64,000 bases of DNA from Gramella sp. AN32 (GCF_023718305.1 NZ_QEYO01000004.1:186001-250000), one strand, 5' to 3'; positions 1 through 8,955 are shown, counted from the first letter of the stretch. Program-made: numbers and translations. The notes: generated by a model from the letters alone, not told the origin.

Positions 1-159
1 ACTCTCGATAAATACGGAGAGGAAATCAAGAAAGCAGCTGGATTACAAAAAATTCACGAAATAAGTTCTCGTCACTTTCTACAGGAAGAAAAGCCTATGG
101 AAATAGTGGAAAAGCTTGAAGAGATCATTCAGTTATCCCAACAAATGCTTCCCAGGTAA
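1..159 (+). CDS. Alpha/beta hydrolase, C-terminal end (partial)
   Basis: An open frame enters from the left edge and ends at TAA 157-159, giving the last 52 residues of a protein. The stretch SSRHFLQEEKP resembles the C-terminal catalytic-histidine block of alpha/beta hydrolases of the haloalkane dehalogenase/epoxide hydrolase type, where the motif is commonly GHFxQEExP. Here His25 of the fragment would be the charge-relay histidine and the following amphipathic segment the last helix. The nucleophile and acid lie outside the window, so the substrate cannot be judged. The family call rests on this one motif. It is followed by 84 bp and then the DsbA-like gene on the same strand. Confidence 0.5.
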   Translation, partial: TLDKYGEEIKKAAGLQKIHEISSRHFLQEEKPMEIVEKLEEIIQLSQQMLPR

Positions 160-243
160 AGTATCAAATCATCTTTAAAAAAATAAAGTGGAACCTGTAG
201 TATTTTAAAAAGCCAGGTTTTTCCATACAAAAACAAAACTAAA

Positions 244-888
244 ATGACAGATAAAATTAAAATAGATATCGTTTCTGATGTGGTTTGTCCATGGTGCACC
301 ATTGGTTACAAACGTTTGGAAAAAGCTATTTCAGAATTGGGTATTCAGGACCAAGTACAAATTGAGTGGCAACCTTTTGAATTGAATCCAAATATGCCTG
401 CGGAAGGACAAAATGTTCAGGAGCATATTGCAGAAAAATATGGTTCAACTTTAGAACAGCAAAAAGAATCGCAACAACGTATGGCTGAAGCTGGTGCAGA
501 ACTAGGTTTTACCTTCGATTATTTTGATGAAATGCGCATGGCCAATACGTTTGAAGCACATGTTTTACTGGAATATGCAAAAGATTTTGGCAAACAAACC
601 GAATTGAAAATGCAATTAACTAAAGCATTTTTTAGTGATCGAAAGGATGTTTCGAAAAGAGACATATTAAAACAAGCCTTGTTAGATGTTGGTTTAAATG
701 CTGAAGAAGCTCTAGCAAAATTGGACGATAGCGAAGCTCGCAACGAGGTAAGGACCAAACAGGAATATTGGAAAAATCTAGGGGTCAATTCAGTGCCCAC
801 TACCGTTTTTAACAGAAAAAGTGCCGTAACAGGTGCACAACCTGTGGATGTATTTAAACAGATACTTTCTGAAATTACTGGTGAATAA
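244..888 (+). CDS. DsbA family oxidoreductase (FrnE-like)
   Basis: A 214-residue thioredoxin-fold protein of the DsbA/FrnE family. The active-site motif CPWC is at residues 15-18 directly after the first beta strand, and the cis-proline loop is visible near the C-terminus in VNSVPTTVF. Between them is the all-helical insertion typical of DsbA, containing the stretch GFTFDYF. There is no signal peptide, so it is expected to be cytoplasmic, as are FrnE-type proteins, rather than a periplasmic disulfide-forming DsbA. FrnE relatives are thiol oxidoreductases often linked to stress or polyketide biosynthesis. The A-rich leader before the ATG is normal for this phylum. Length matches the family (about 210-240 residues). 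Confidence 0.9.
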   Translation: MTDKIKIDIVSDVVCPWCTIGYKRLEKAISELGIQDQVQIEWQPFELNPNMPAEGQNVQEHIAEKYGSTLEQQKESQQRMAEAGAELGFTFDYFDEMRMANTFEAHVLLEYAKDFGKQTELKMQLTKAFFSDRKDVSKRDILKQALLDVGLNAEEALAKLDDSEARNEVRTKQEYWKNLGVNSVPTTVFNRKSAVTGAQPVDVFKQILSEITGE

Positions 889-1021
889 TTAATATTAGGG
901 TTCTTGATGCTTCCTCCGGGATTAGAGAAATTCACAGCGCCATTTAAAAAGTTTATATATTAACTTTTTGAAATTACGAGATTCCCATTTCCAGACATTA
1001 AGTATTATGTTGTGAAATTTA

Positions 1022-1063
1022 GCCAAGTAGGAATCGGTTTGAAATTCCGGTCCCCTACTCGGC
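1022..1063 (+). repeat. Inverted repeat, possible terminator between dsbA-like gene and serine hydrolase
   Basis: The arms gccaagtagg (1022-1031) and cctactcggc (1054-1063) pair at 9 of 10 positions. A shorter inner pairing of cgg with ccg surrounds a tttgaaatt loop. It lies 130 bp after the DsbA-like stop codon and is followed by a short T run. It may terminate transcription or be a dispersed intergenic element. It does not fold as a tRNA. Confidence 0.3.
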
Positions 1064-1118
1064 ACTTTTCATCAACCCAGGCTATTATTAACTATTTTGC
1101 ATAAAAATTTGAGTCCGA

Positions 1119-2195
1119 ATGACAAATAAAATCACATCAATATTAATACTTTTTGTTCTGGCAGGCTATGCTCAGTCAACCGATTCTCAAATCAAAACCT
1201 ATTTAAACACATTAAATTCAAAAGACTTCTCCGGGACAGTTTTAGTGGCTCATAACGATAAAATAATCGAGAAACACGCGTACGGATATTCCAGTATAGA
1301 ATATAACGTTAAAAACAAAATTGATACAAAATTCAATATTGCTTCCATTACAAAGATGTTTACGGCAGTTGCCATCTTGCAATTATATGAACAAGGTAAA
1401 ATAAAATTGAATGTACCTATAGGAAACTATTTGCCCGATTATCCCAATAAACTTGTAAGGGATTCAGTAACTGTTCATCAATTATTGACACATACATCAG
1501 GATTAAATAATTTTTATGTTACCAATCTAGATAAAATACAGAATGGAAGGTATCACGAAATTTCAGATTTCGTGCCGCTATTTGTAAATGACACTTTATT
1601 ATCGAAACCAGGAACTACATATGATTATAGCGGAACCGGCTTTGTTATTCTTGGCTTAATCATAGAAAAAGTATCAGGTGAAAACTATTACGATTACATT
1701 AGAGATCATATTTTAAAACCAGCTCAAATGTTTGAGACTACAGAGTTGGAGATTGATTCTATTGTTGAAAATAAAGCTAGCGGTTATACCTCGTTATTTG
1801 GCCAGAACAAAACCCTTAAGAAAAATGATTATTATTTAACCAAAGCATCGCCCGCTGGATTTTATTATTCCACAATAGAAGACCTATTTAATTTCTCTAA
1901 AGCTTTAAGAAATTTCAAATTCTTAAAAAAAGAAACTACGAATTTGATGTTTGGGCCAAAAGTAAAAGGCTATAATACACAATTAGGTTACGGCATAGAC
2001 GTAGATAATAGATATAATCAAACTATTCTTGGACATAGTGGTGGGTGGTACGGGATACACTGTGAATTAATGGATTTCATGGAAGATAATTACACTGTAG
2101 TAATATTATCAAATATCGACGATGGAGGGGAGAACGGTGCTTCGAAAGTAGCAGATTATTTTAAAAAATTATTGGCTCATAAAACTTCGGAATAA
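1119..2195 (+). CDS. Serine hydrolase, beta-lactamase class C-like (exported)
   Basis: A 358-residue member of the beta-lactamase/penicillin-binding protein-like serine hydrolases. The N-terminus is a signal peptide ending near AGYAQS. The SxxK catalytic motif is Ser76-Ile-Thr-Lys79, the second motif is the YSG of YDYSGTGF, and the third (KTG equivalent) is HSGGW near residue 307. Such proteins act in the periplasm as esterases, D-aminopeptidases or penicillin-binding proteins, and only a minority are true beta-lactamases. It is a single gene, and the next gene converges on it from the other strand, so the context gives no substrate. Confidence 0.85.
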   Translation: MTNKITSILILFVLAGYAQSTDSQIKTYLNTLNSKDFSGTVLVAHNDKIIEKHAYGYSSIEYNVKNKIDTKFNIASITKMFTAVAILQLYEQGKIKLNVPIGNYLPDYPNKLVRDSVTVHQLLTHTSGLNNFYVTNLDKIQNGRYHEISDFVPLFVNDTLLSKPGTTYDYSGTGFVILGLIIEKVSGENYYDYIRDHILKPAQMFETTELEIDSIVENKASGYTSLFGQNKTLKKNDYYLTKASPAGFYYSTIEDLFNFSKALRNFKFLKKETTNLMFGPKVKGYNTQLGYGIDVDNRYNQTILGHSGGWYGIHCELMDFMEDNYTVVILSNIDDGGENGASKVADYFKKLLAHKTSE

Positions 2196-2317
2196 TAAAA
2201 TTAATACATACTCGCTGAATCGCAGATAGGTATTATCTGAATAAAGTGATATTTTAGAAACCAATTTTATGAATGAGAGAAAGAATAAAGCTTAAAGAAG
2301 CGTAATTGATTTTAGTA

Positions 2318-3439
2318 TTAAAATTGCTTTATTCTCTTCACCGTTCTAAAACCTACATGATCTGAACCGGAATCCATGGTCATCCCCATTCTTGCGGAAA
2401 TACGGTAACTGGCACAATAAGATTTATTGCATAAAAAGGAACCTCCTTTTATGATCTTTTCTTTCTGATACGGATTCTCCGGATTATAATAACTCACCGA
2501 TCCTGTGGGATTCAACAGCTCTCCTTCATTAAGAGCGGTTTTATAATATTCCGTATTAAAATTATCGCTGGTCATTTCCCAAACATTCCCCGCCATGTCA
2601 TATATATCCAGACTATTTGCCGGAAAGGATTTAACCGGGGAGACGTATTTATAGCCATCTTCCGGTTTATTCTTTACCGGGAACTCTCCCTGCCAGGTAT
2701 TGGCTTCCTCGTTAAGTTTTTCTTCTTCATCTCCCCAGGTATAGATTCCGCCAGGTAATTGACCGTGGGCGGCGGCTTCCCATTCTGCTTCGGTTGGCAA
2801 ACTTCTACCTTTCCAGTTAGTATAGGCCAAGGCATCTTCATAAGAGATATGTACCACCGGAAAATTATCCATTCCTTTAATGGAACTGCCGGCACCTTCA
2901 GGATGTTGCCAGTTTGCCCCTTTTTTCCATTCCCACCATTGGGAATAATCGTTTAAGTTACTCACTTTTTCCAGTTCTTTTCTGAAGATTAAAGAACCCG
3001 GTTGCAAAATACTATCATGAGGTTTTGGGGTATTTGGCGGGAGTTGCTTTTTCATTTCATCCCAATCTATGGGTCGTTCGGCAACGGTAACATAACCCGT
3101 GGCATCAATAAATTCCTGGAATTCCGCATTGGTTACTTCAGTCTGATCGATGAAAAAACCATCAACGGCAACCGGATGCGCTGGTTTTTCTCGGGGCAAA
3201 GCCAGCGGATCGTCAGCCTGAGCGCCCATGGTGAATTTCACCCCGGAAACCCATATCATCCCTTCCGGATTTTCTATACTATCTGGTTGCTTTCTAATAA
3301 GATCATGTTCAGAAATAAGAATCTCTTTTTTTGCTTCTTTTTCATTAACGGCAGCTGATTCCACTTTTTTCTCATCCTTACAGGAAAAAAGGGCCAGGAC
3401 TCCGCAGAACAATATATATTTTCTAAAAATCTTCAGCAT
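2318..3439 (-). CDS. Formylglycine-generating-enzyme-like lipoprotein (SUMF1 domain)
   Basis: A 373-residue lipoprotein (signal peptide with lipobox LFSC, then a charged linker) with an FGE-sulfatase domain from about residue 60 to the end. It starts with EGMIWVSGVKFTMG and ends with the typical GFRTVKR. The C-terminal core KGGSFLCNKSYC keeps two cysteines, Cys337 and Cys342, in the CxxxxC spacing of genuine formylglycine-generating enzymes such as human SUMF1. Many bacterial SUMF1-like proteins lack this pair. Authentic FGEs convert an active-site cysteine of sulfatases to formylglycine. Here the enzyme would sit outside the cytoplasmic membrane. No sulfatase is encoded in the window, so the partner is unknown. 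Confidence 0.85.
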   Translation of the reverse strand: MLKIFRKYILFCGVLALFSCKDEKKVESAAVNEKEAKKEILISEHDLIRKQPDSIENPEGMIWVSGVKFTMGAQADDPLALPREKPAHPVAVDGFFIDQTEVTNAEFQEFIDATGYVTVAERPIDWDEMKKQLPPNTPKPHDSILQPGSLIFRKELEKVSNLNDYSQWWEWKKGANWQHPEGAGSSIKGMDNFPVVHISYEDALAYTNWKGRSLPTEAEWEAAAHGQLPGGIYTWGDEEEKLNEEANTWQGEFPVKNKPEDGYKYVSPVKSFPANSLDIYDMAGNVWEMTSDNFNTEYYKTALNEGELLNPTGSVSYYNPENPYQKEKIIKGGSFLCNKSYCASYRISARMGMTMDSGSDHVGFRTVKRIKQF

Positions 3440-3541
3440 TGAAATTTATTTGTTTTGAAAATTAGGTCTTTCTATAACTTAAATCTTTCAATTTTAAAAA
3501 TAGCCTTTAATATAGAAATAAAAAAGCAGCTGATTAACCGC

Positions 3542-3697
3542 TTATATTTTATTGTATAAAATTATTGTAATTTTTTCAACGTCAGCATCTTCTTTACCGT
3601 CTTTTTTCACTTTACGTTGCTCTTTGGCGGAAATTTCTTTACCTTTTACAACTACTCCTTCGCTGACAACTACTCCTTCGCTGTCTCCTACTTTGGT
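3542..3697 (-). pseudogene. C-terminal remnant of an unrecognised protein
   Basis: A 51-codon open frame without a start codon, preceded immediately by an in-frame stop (3698-3700). Its composition looks protein-like: a SEGVVV repeat, then a lysine-rich segment, then EKITIILYNKI at the end. It contains the 18-bp tandem duplication at 3648-3683, which adds six codons in frame. It is most likely the tail of a gene whose beginning has been lost. The family is not recognised. Confidence 0.35.
3648..3683. repeat. 18-bp perfect tandem duplication
   Basis: The unit acaactactccttcgctg occurs twice head to tail (3648-3665 and 3666-3683). On the minus strand it encodes the doubled SEGVVV in the remnant open frame. 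Confidence 0.9.
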
Positions 3698-3907
3698 TTA
3701 TTTTTGAAATCATGGAGGTCACATTTAAGCCTAATCCATTAAATTAATTAAAAAAACATATTTTTAAGGAAAACTTAATTCCCCAATAAGTAAAGATTAT
3801 CATTAATTTCAATATTCTTAGATAATTTATTCTATTTTACCATCTCAAATTTCTTTATTCGTACATTACGAGTAAAGATTATTTTTCCAAATTAAAAAAA
3901 ATCACAG

Positions 3908-4126
3908 ATGGGAAGACCTTCCACAAAACCGAAAGATCTAAGAGACGGATATTATATAGAAGTCCGTAATAAAAATAAGAGTAAAGGAATCAAAATTCGA
4001 AGAGATACTAAAGAACAATTATTACTGGCTATAGATGAATACAAGGCAAGTAAAGAGGTTATCGTTTTAGGAAGGTCAAAAAATGGTAAAATGCTTCCCA
4101 TGCCGGAACTGGAGCCAAAGTCTTAA
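3908..4126 (+). CDS. Small basic hypothetical protein (72 aa)
   Basis: Encodes 72 residues starting MGRPSTKPKDLRDGYYIEVRN. It is rich in Lys and Arg in the first half and has a predicted helix (TKEQLLLAIDEYK) followed by a beta-like VIVLGRSKNGKML. The start is an ATG preceded by an A-rich leader and no overlapping frame competes with it. The GRPS/KPKDLRDGYYIEVRNK opening resembles small flavobacterial proteins of unknown function. A nucleic-acid-binding role would fit the charge but nothing shows it. It stands alone between intergenic debris on both sides. Confidence 0.65.
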   Translation: MGRPSTKPKDLRDGYYIEVRNKNKSKGIKIRRDTKEQLLLAIDEYKASKEVIVLGRSKNGKMLPMPELEPKS

Positions 4127-4755
4127 ATATAATTCCGATTCCACGCCACCTTACCAATAAATACATTTTTTTAACTTGAGTGCAGTCGAGATGCTTTTTA
4201 AGCCCATCGACTACGCTAAGGGTGACAACACTAATTTTTAGGTATTCGAACGGATATGCGAATTTTATTTAAAATAACTTTGGGTTATTTACAAACCTTT
4301 TATTCTCTTTATACAAATTAGGATGGTATTCAACCCCTTATAGTTTTTGCAATCATGATCTGAAATCCAGCAGATTTTTGCTGAATTTTTTATTCAGGAT
4401 TTTTGCATAGTGCTGCTTAGTTTTTAAATTTTAATGTTCCTATCCTGATGCTTACAGTGTCAATGGGCACAGCTTTAAAAACGTTATCGTCCTTAATTAA
4501 ACACCCTACAGCTCATTCTTTGCTGCTTTTATTAGAAAAAAATAGTCCCGAATCAAGCTCTATTTTATTGATTTTAGATGGTTTTGTTGATAGTGAATGA
4601 AATTAAAAAAGCCCCTAAATATTATGGTTTCGGCCTTTTAGTAGAATTTGGTAAATTCTCTTCGGAGAAAGAGGAACCAACAATCTGTTATTTTTCATAA
4701 CATTTTTTTTGATACACTCATTGTTGGATCAGTATACGTTTTCCATCTAAACAAT
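4127..4755. other. Gene-poor stretch, 629 bp
   Basis: No convincing gene. It contains the hairpin-like repeat at 4174-4229 and a short plus-strand open frame ending at TGA 4598-4600, with possible ATGs at 4448 and 4463 (45-50 codons, leucine-rich, ending ILDGFVDSE). No motif or family is recognisable in that frame, and it may be a fragment of a lost gene. Confidence 0.5.
4174..4229. repeat. Imperfect inverted repeat of the dispersed intergenic type
   Basis: The left part cttgagtgcagtcgagatg and the right part catcgactacgctaagggtg form an imperfect hairpin around ctttttaagcc. Sequences of this form (gcagtcga...tcgactgcgct...gggtgac) are familiar as dispersed intergenic repeats in flavobacterial genomes. 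Only one copy is in this window. Confidence 0.45.
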
Positions 4756-6006
4756 TTAACTGGAAAATAAATAATATGCAAAAACTGAAAGGGCTGCAAG
4801 AACAAACCCAATAGCCGATTCATATGGCAAAAGTTTTAGGCGATTAGTTATGTTCACATTAGTAACCCCTGCAGTCGCATGAAAAAAAGAACCATGTGGT
4901 AAATGATCTAAAACGGTTGCGCCGGCATTGACCATTGCTGCTCCCCAAATTCCACTTATGCCGGCTTTTAAAATAATTTCGGCAAAGGAAGAAGAAGCAA
5001 CCGTGGCACCTGCGGTTGATGAAGCCGTTGCTGCACCCATTAACATACCAGATAAGGGAGCTATTAAAACTTCCCCAAGATTTGTTTGAATCAAAGCTCC
5101 CAATAAAACATCCTTCATAGAAGAAGCTTTTATTATTCCCGCAATCGTACCAGTTCCAACTAATAAGATAGCTATAACCGACATCCTTGCAAGTCCGTAA
5201 CTCATTCCCTCTTTTAAAAAATCGCCTTTTCGCATGGCGATAACACCTACAATTCCACCCACGGGAAGTGCTATTAAAGGATCTACCCCGTATCCAAAAA
5301 GAGGTCGTAAAGAAAGTAAAACAATTGTTAAAACCGGTGCAACCATACTGCTTATAAATGATGGTAAATTATCCTGCTCCTTTTCTATGTCTTCCTCTTG
5401 CACAAAAGCTCCTTTACCAGGCATTAAGCGCGCAACCACATATACTGTAAAAATCAAACCGAGAAGTGCGGGAATAATATTGGCATACATCACTGAAAAA
5501 AGATCGGCATCAAAATTTTCAGCAGCTATAATAGTATTGGGGTTAGGTGATATAATATTTCCGCATTTTCCCCCGCCAATCATTACTACCAACAGGACCC
5601 CTTTCCGAATAGAAAGTTTTTTACCAATACTAAGGGCTATGGGAGCTACGGTAATTATGGCTACATCTATAAATACACCAATAGCAGTAAGAAAAAAAGT
5701 AGCCAGCGCTAAGGCTAAATATACATGGGATTTTCCGAGTTTCTTGATTATGGCATTAGATATGGTAGCCGCCGCTCCTGTTTTTATTAGAACCCCTGAA
5801 AGAATTCCAGCTGTAAGGATTCGTAAAATAGCTGGAGTAATATCTTTTACACCATCTATCATGTGGGTAACAGTTTCAGATAAGGTAAATCCCCCAATTA
5901 AACCTCCTACAAGTGCTCCAAGAATAAGACTATATGCCGGTGATATCTTTCGGATTATTAATACAATGGACAATATTAGTCCAATTAAAGCTCCCATTGC
6001 ACTCAT
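4756..6006 (-). CDS. GntP-family permease, probably for glycerate or another sugar acid
   Basis: A 416-residue, very hydrophobic protein with about 12 membrane segments. The GntP/gluconate:proton symporter family is indicated by LILGALVGGLIGG near the start, the central GGGKCGNIISPNPNTIIAAENF loop and the C-terminal VNAGATVLDHLPHGSFFHATAG. Family members carry gluconate, glycerate and related hydroxy acids across the cytoplasmic membrane. Its start lies only 8 bp after the stop of glycerate kinase, so the two are almost certainly co-transcribed, and glycerate is therefore the most likely substrate (inference). Length is slightly below the usual 430-450. Confidence 0.85.
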   Translation of the reverse strand: MSAMGALIGLILSIVLIIRKISPAYSLILGALVGGLIGGFTLSETVTHMIDGVKDITPAILRILTAGILSGVLIKTGAAATISNAIIKKLGKSHVYLALALATFFLTAIGVFIDVAIITVAPIALSIGKKLSIRKGVLLVVMIGGGKCGNIISPNPNTIIAAENFDADLFSVMYANIIPALLGLIFTVYVVARLMPGKGAFVQEEDIEKEQDNLPSFISSMVAPVLTIVLLSLRPLFGYGVDPLIALPVGGIVGVIAMRKGDFLKEGMSYGLARMSVIAILLVGTGTIAGIIKASSMKDVLLGALIQTNLGEVLIAPLSGMLMGAATASSTAGATVASSSFAEIILKAGISGIWGAAMVNAGATVLDHLPHGSFFHATAGVTNVNITNRLKLLPYESAIGFVLAALSVFAYYLFSS

Positions 6007-6014
6007 AAATAAAT

Positions 6015-7178
6015 TTATTTAATTTGAAATTGTTGAATTACACGGAACTGTTGTTCCAGAGTGCGTTTTATATTTTCTAATGTAAACTCTTTATTCATAG
6101 CCTGTCGCAATGTCACAGGATATGGCAAGAGCGAAAGAACCGCAAGGAAACCGGCATTGTTCAAGTCTTCTATTTCTTCAATGCAGCCACCAATCGCTAT
6201 TACAGGGATTTCCTTTTTTTTTGCCGCAATCAGAACTCCGGCTGGTACTTTTCCCATCCCTGTTTGCTTATCCAGTTTACCTTCTCCTGTTATTATTAAA
6301 TCTGCTCCGAATATTAAACTATCAAAACCTATACAGTCAAGAACCATCTCTATACCTGGCTTCAGATTAGCATTTAGAAAAGCCAGAAAACCTCCACCAA
6401 TGCCCCCCGCTGCCCCGGCTCCTGGAACAGAATCTATATCTTTATTTTTTTGGTTTTTTATTACCTCCGCAAAATTTTTGAGCCCGATATCCAGGTCATG
6501 GATCATTTGCTCATCGGCTCCTTTTTGGCGGGCATAAACATAAGCCGCCCCATCAATACCCGAAAAAGGATTATTTACATCACAGGCTACAGTAAATTTT
6601 GCTTGTTTCACTTCTGGAACAACCTTAGAATCATCTATAGAACAGATTCTTGTTAATATTTTTCCTCCGCCACCAAGTTCTTTTCCTTTGTTGTCTAGAA
6701 ACCTGAAACCAAGCGCCTGCAACATTCCAGTTCCGGCATCATTAGTAGCACTTCCTCCAATTCCAACTAAAAAATTGGTACAACCACGCAGAAGAGCGTC
6801 TTTAATTAATTCACCAGTACCGTATGTTGATGTAAGCATCGGATTTTGCTTTTCCACGGGCACTAAGGTTAATCCACTGGCCGAAGCCATTTCAATCACT
6901 GCTGTCTTTTCATCTTCTATAATGCCGTACCTCGCCAGGACCGGTTCCATAAGAGGACCTTTTACTCTACAGGAAATAATATTACCGTTCATTACCGAAA
7001 CCAATACATCCACAGTTCCTTCTCCCCCATCGGCCACAGGTATTTTCAAAACTTCGCATTCTGGAAAAATATTGTGAACGGCAGTCTCTGCAATTTGTGC
7101 TACCTCTATAGATGAAACACTACCTTTAAATGAATCTGACGCTATTACTATTTTTTTCACTTTATGAAAATTTTTCAA
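6015..7178 (-). CDS. Glycerate kinase (GlxK/GarK type)
   Basis: A 387-residue type I glycerate kinase. The N-terminal IVIASDSFKGSVSSIEVA block, the PVADGGEGTVD motif and the GIGGSATNDAGTGMLQALG motif are hallmarks of this family, which phosphorylates D-glycerate with ATP, usually to 2-phosphoglycerate for entry into lower glycolysis. It is cytoplasmic. It lies between a PafA-like exported phosphatase (31 bp upstream) and a GntP-family permease (8 bp downstream), an arrangement suggesting recovery of glycerate from external phosphoglycerate. Length agrees with the family (375-400). Confidence 0.92.
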   Translation of the reverse strand: MKNFHKVKKIVIASDSFKGSVSSIEVAQIAETAVHNIFPECEVLKIPVADGGEGTVDVLVSVMNGNIISCRVKGPLMEPVLARYGIIEDEKTAVIEMASASGLTLVPVEKQNPMLTSTYGTGELIKDALLRGCTNFLVGIGGSATNDAGTGMLQALGFRFLDNKGKELGGGGKILTRICSIDDSKVVPEVKQAKFTVACDVNNPFSGIDGAAYVYARQKGADEQMIHDLDIGLKNFAEVIKNQKNKDIDSVPGAGAAGGIGGGFLAFLNANLKPGIEMVLDCIGFDSLIFGADLIITGEGKLDKQTGMGKVPAGVLIAAKKKEIPVIAIGGCIEEIEDLNNAGFLAVLSLLPYPVTLRQAMNKEFTLENIKRTLEQQFRVIQQFQIK

Positions 7179-7209
7179 ATGGTTATTTTATAGAGAATAC
7201 TATTCCATA

Positions 7210-8841
7210 TTAGTTATCGAGCATAATATACAAGGGTATACCGGTGGCCGCATTTGGAAAGGAAATACCCAGCAGAGCCGAAACTGTGGGTGCGATATCT
7301 ATAACTTCTGAACGTCGTGTGGTATTGCCATGTTTTATTCCTTTCCCAAAAAATATAAGTGGTGCATGCGTGTCATAGGAATAACCACTTCCATGCATAG
7401 AACCTGTTCTGGAATAAGAAACCACTGCCGGATCCATTACAAAAATCACATCCCCACTGCGCTTTTGGTTGAAGCCATTCTGAATAAGCTCTCCAATCCC
7501 ATGGTTAAAACTACCATTCTCTAGTTGTGTCCTCGTAAATACTTTATCAATCTGATCCTGCTGAAGGAGATAATGCGCTATTTTTTTTTCCACTTCTCCA
7601 AAGGGGATTTTGGCTTCCTTCAAAGCTTTATAATTGAAGAATATCTGATCGTTTGAAATATTATTGATAAGATTATCGTTTCTGAATTCTTCGCGCACAA
7701 AAGCATTTAATCTTTCTGAAAATTTTGCGAAATCAAAATAGCCTGCAGGAATTTTTACCGATTCTAAATATGCTGAAACTTCTCCGCCACCATGATCTGC
7801 AGAAAGAAAAACTGTATAATTCCCTTTGCCTATATTTTTATCAAGATATTGAAGCAATTCACTTAAATTATTGTCAAGTCTCAGATAGGTATCTTCAATT
7901 TCCTTTGAATTCACCCCGAAATTGTGCCCTACTTTGTCTGTACTAGAAAAACTCAACGCGAGGAAATCGGTATCTTTATCCTGTCCGAGTTCTTCGGCTT
8001 TTATAGCGGCAAGGGCAAAATCTAAAGTAAGATCATTTCCGAATGGTGTCTGAACAATAATATTAAAATTGCCATTTTGGGCCTTTAGTTTTTCCAGGTC
8101 ATAGGGAAAGGAAGCTGTTTTTTTTCCCTTGAACCCCCCTTCAAATTTGTTTACATCAACACCACTTTCTTTATAGGTAGGAATGCTTTCAAGTGTATTC
8201 CAGGTTTTAAAATATGCTTCCGCAGCATTTGAATTGTTGAAGTCCTGTACCCATTGCGGCAATTCCTTCATGTAAAAAGTACTAGTAATAAATTTACCTT
8301 CATTTGCACCATAAAACCAGTATGCAGCGTTAGCAGTATGTCCCGCCGGAAGTATTGAACCTCGGTCTTTAATGGATACTCCAATAGTTTTTCCTCGCAT
8401 TTGGGTATGCATCCGGTTTTGGTCGGCCACAGTGGTAACCTTCATTCGATGTGGTGACATTTTACCAGCTAAAGCGTTGGTTCCTAACGGTTCGACGGCA
8501 TTATCCTCTGTGCAATAGACTATCTTGTCTTCAAATTTGTTATACCAGTTGTTGCTGATAATGCCATGATTCAATGGGCTGGTCCCGGTCCAAACAGAAG
8601 TATGCCCCGGTCCAGTAAAAGTTGGCACATAGTTAAAATGGTGATTTTTAAAATTAAAGCCTTCATTAATCATTCTTTTAAAACCGTCTTCGCCAAACCG
8701 GTCCCAAAAACGAGTAAGATAGTCGTAACGCATCTGGTCTATCACAATGCCAACTACTAATTTGGGATGATCAGTCGAGATTTTTTGTGCGTGAAGATTA
8801 AGTGTAAATATGGTAATAATCAGGATTATTAATTTGCGCAT
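7210..8841 (-). CDS. PafA-like alkaline phosphatase (type I phosphodiesterase superfamily)
   Basis: A 543-residue exported enzyme (signal peptide ending LNLHAQ). It belongs to the alkaline phosphatase superfamily. VVGIVIDQMRYDYL gives the first metal aspartate. The nucleophile is the Thr of PTFTGPGHTS. STDKVGHNFG, SADHGGGE and YDTHAPL supply the remaining two-zinc ligands. The SIKDRGSILPAGHTA block carries the Lys-x-Arg pair that defines the Thr-nucleophile, calcium-independent phosphatase PafA of flavobacteria, and SNNWY supplies the Asn. A broad phosphomonoesterase activity in the periplasm is expected. It is 31 bp upstream of glycerate kinase. Sulfatases share the fold but use Cys or Ser, so this is not one. 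Confidence 0.88.
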   Translation of the reverse strand: MRKLIILIITIFTLNLHAQKISTDHPKLVVGIVIDQMRYDYLTRFWDRFGEDGFKRMINEGFNFKNHHFNYVPTFTGPGHTSVWTGTSPLNHGIISNNWYNKFEDKIVYCTEDNAVEPLGTNALAGKMSPHRMKVTTVADQNRMHTQMRGKTIGVSIKDRGSILPAGHTANAAYWFYGANEGKFITSTFYMKELPQWVQDFNNSNAAEAYFKTWNTLESIPTYKESGVDVNKFEGGFKGKKTASFPYDLEKLKAQNGNFNIIVQTPFGNDLTLDFALAAIKAEELGQDKDTDFLALSFSSTDKVGHNFGVNSKEIEDTYLRLDNNLSELLQYLDKNIGKGNYTVFLSADHGGGEVSAYLESVKIPAGYFDFAKFSERLNAFVREEFRNDNLINNISNDQIFFNYKALKEAKIPFGEVEKKIAHYLLQQDQIDKVFTRTQLENGSFNHGIGELIQNGFNQKRSGDVIFVMDPAVVSYSRTGSMHGSGYSYDTHAPLIFFGKGIKHGNTTRRSEVIDIAPTVSALLGISFPNAATGIPLYIMLDN

Positions 8842-8955
8842 TCTATTCTTTTTTATTTTTCCACTATTTGTATTTATTTTCCTTTATAGTAGTTTTTCCA
8901 AGGTGATAGTCCTAAATTCTTTGAGTTCGATGGTCAATTTCTACTAAAATGAGTC

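Noticed and set aside
1022..1063. Possible tRNA 3' half near 1 kb
   Set aside because: The ggtttgaaattcc stretch looks like a T-arm, but a 7-base loop with a 5-bp stem cannot be formed and no anticodon arm precedes it.
1119..2195. True class C beta-lactamase (antibiotic resistance)
   Set aside because: Motif spacing fits the wider serine hydrolase family. The YSN is YSG and KTG is HSG, so resistance activity is unlikely.
4463..4600. Small gene of 45 codons
   Set aside because: Leucine-rich reading without a family motif or an identifiable leader. Kept only as a note for the intergenic region.
5234..6022. Large plus-strand open frame opposite the GntP permease gene
   Set aside because: It lies wholly on the complementary strand of a well-supported permease, has no recognisable motif and is a by-product of that gene's codon pattern.
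7210..8841. Sulfatase for the FGE partner
   Set aside because: The nucleophile is Thr in TFTGPGHTS, and the KxR pair marks a PafA-type phosphatase. The CxPxR sulfatase signature is absent.
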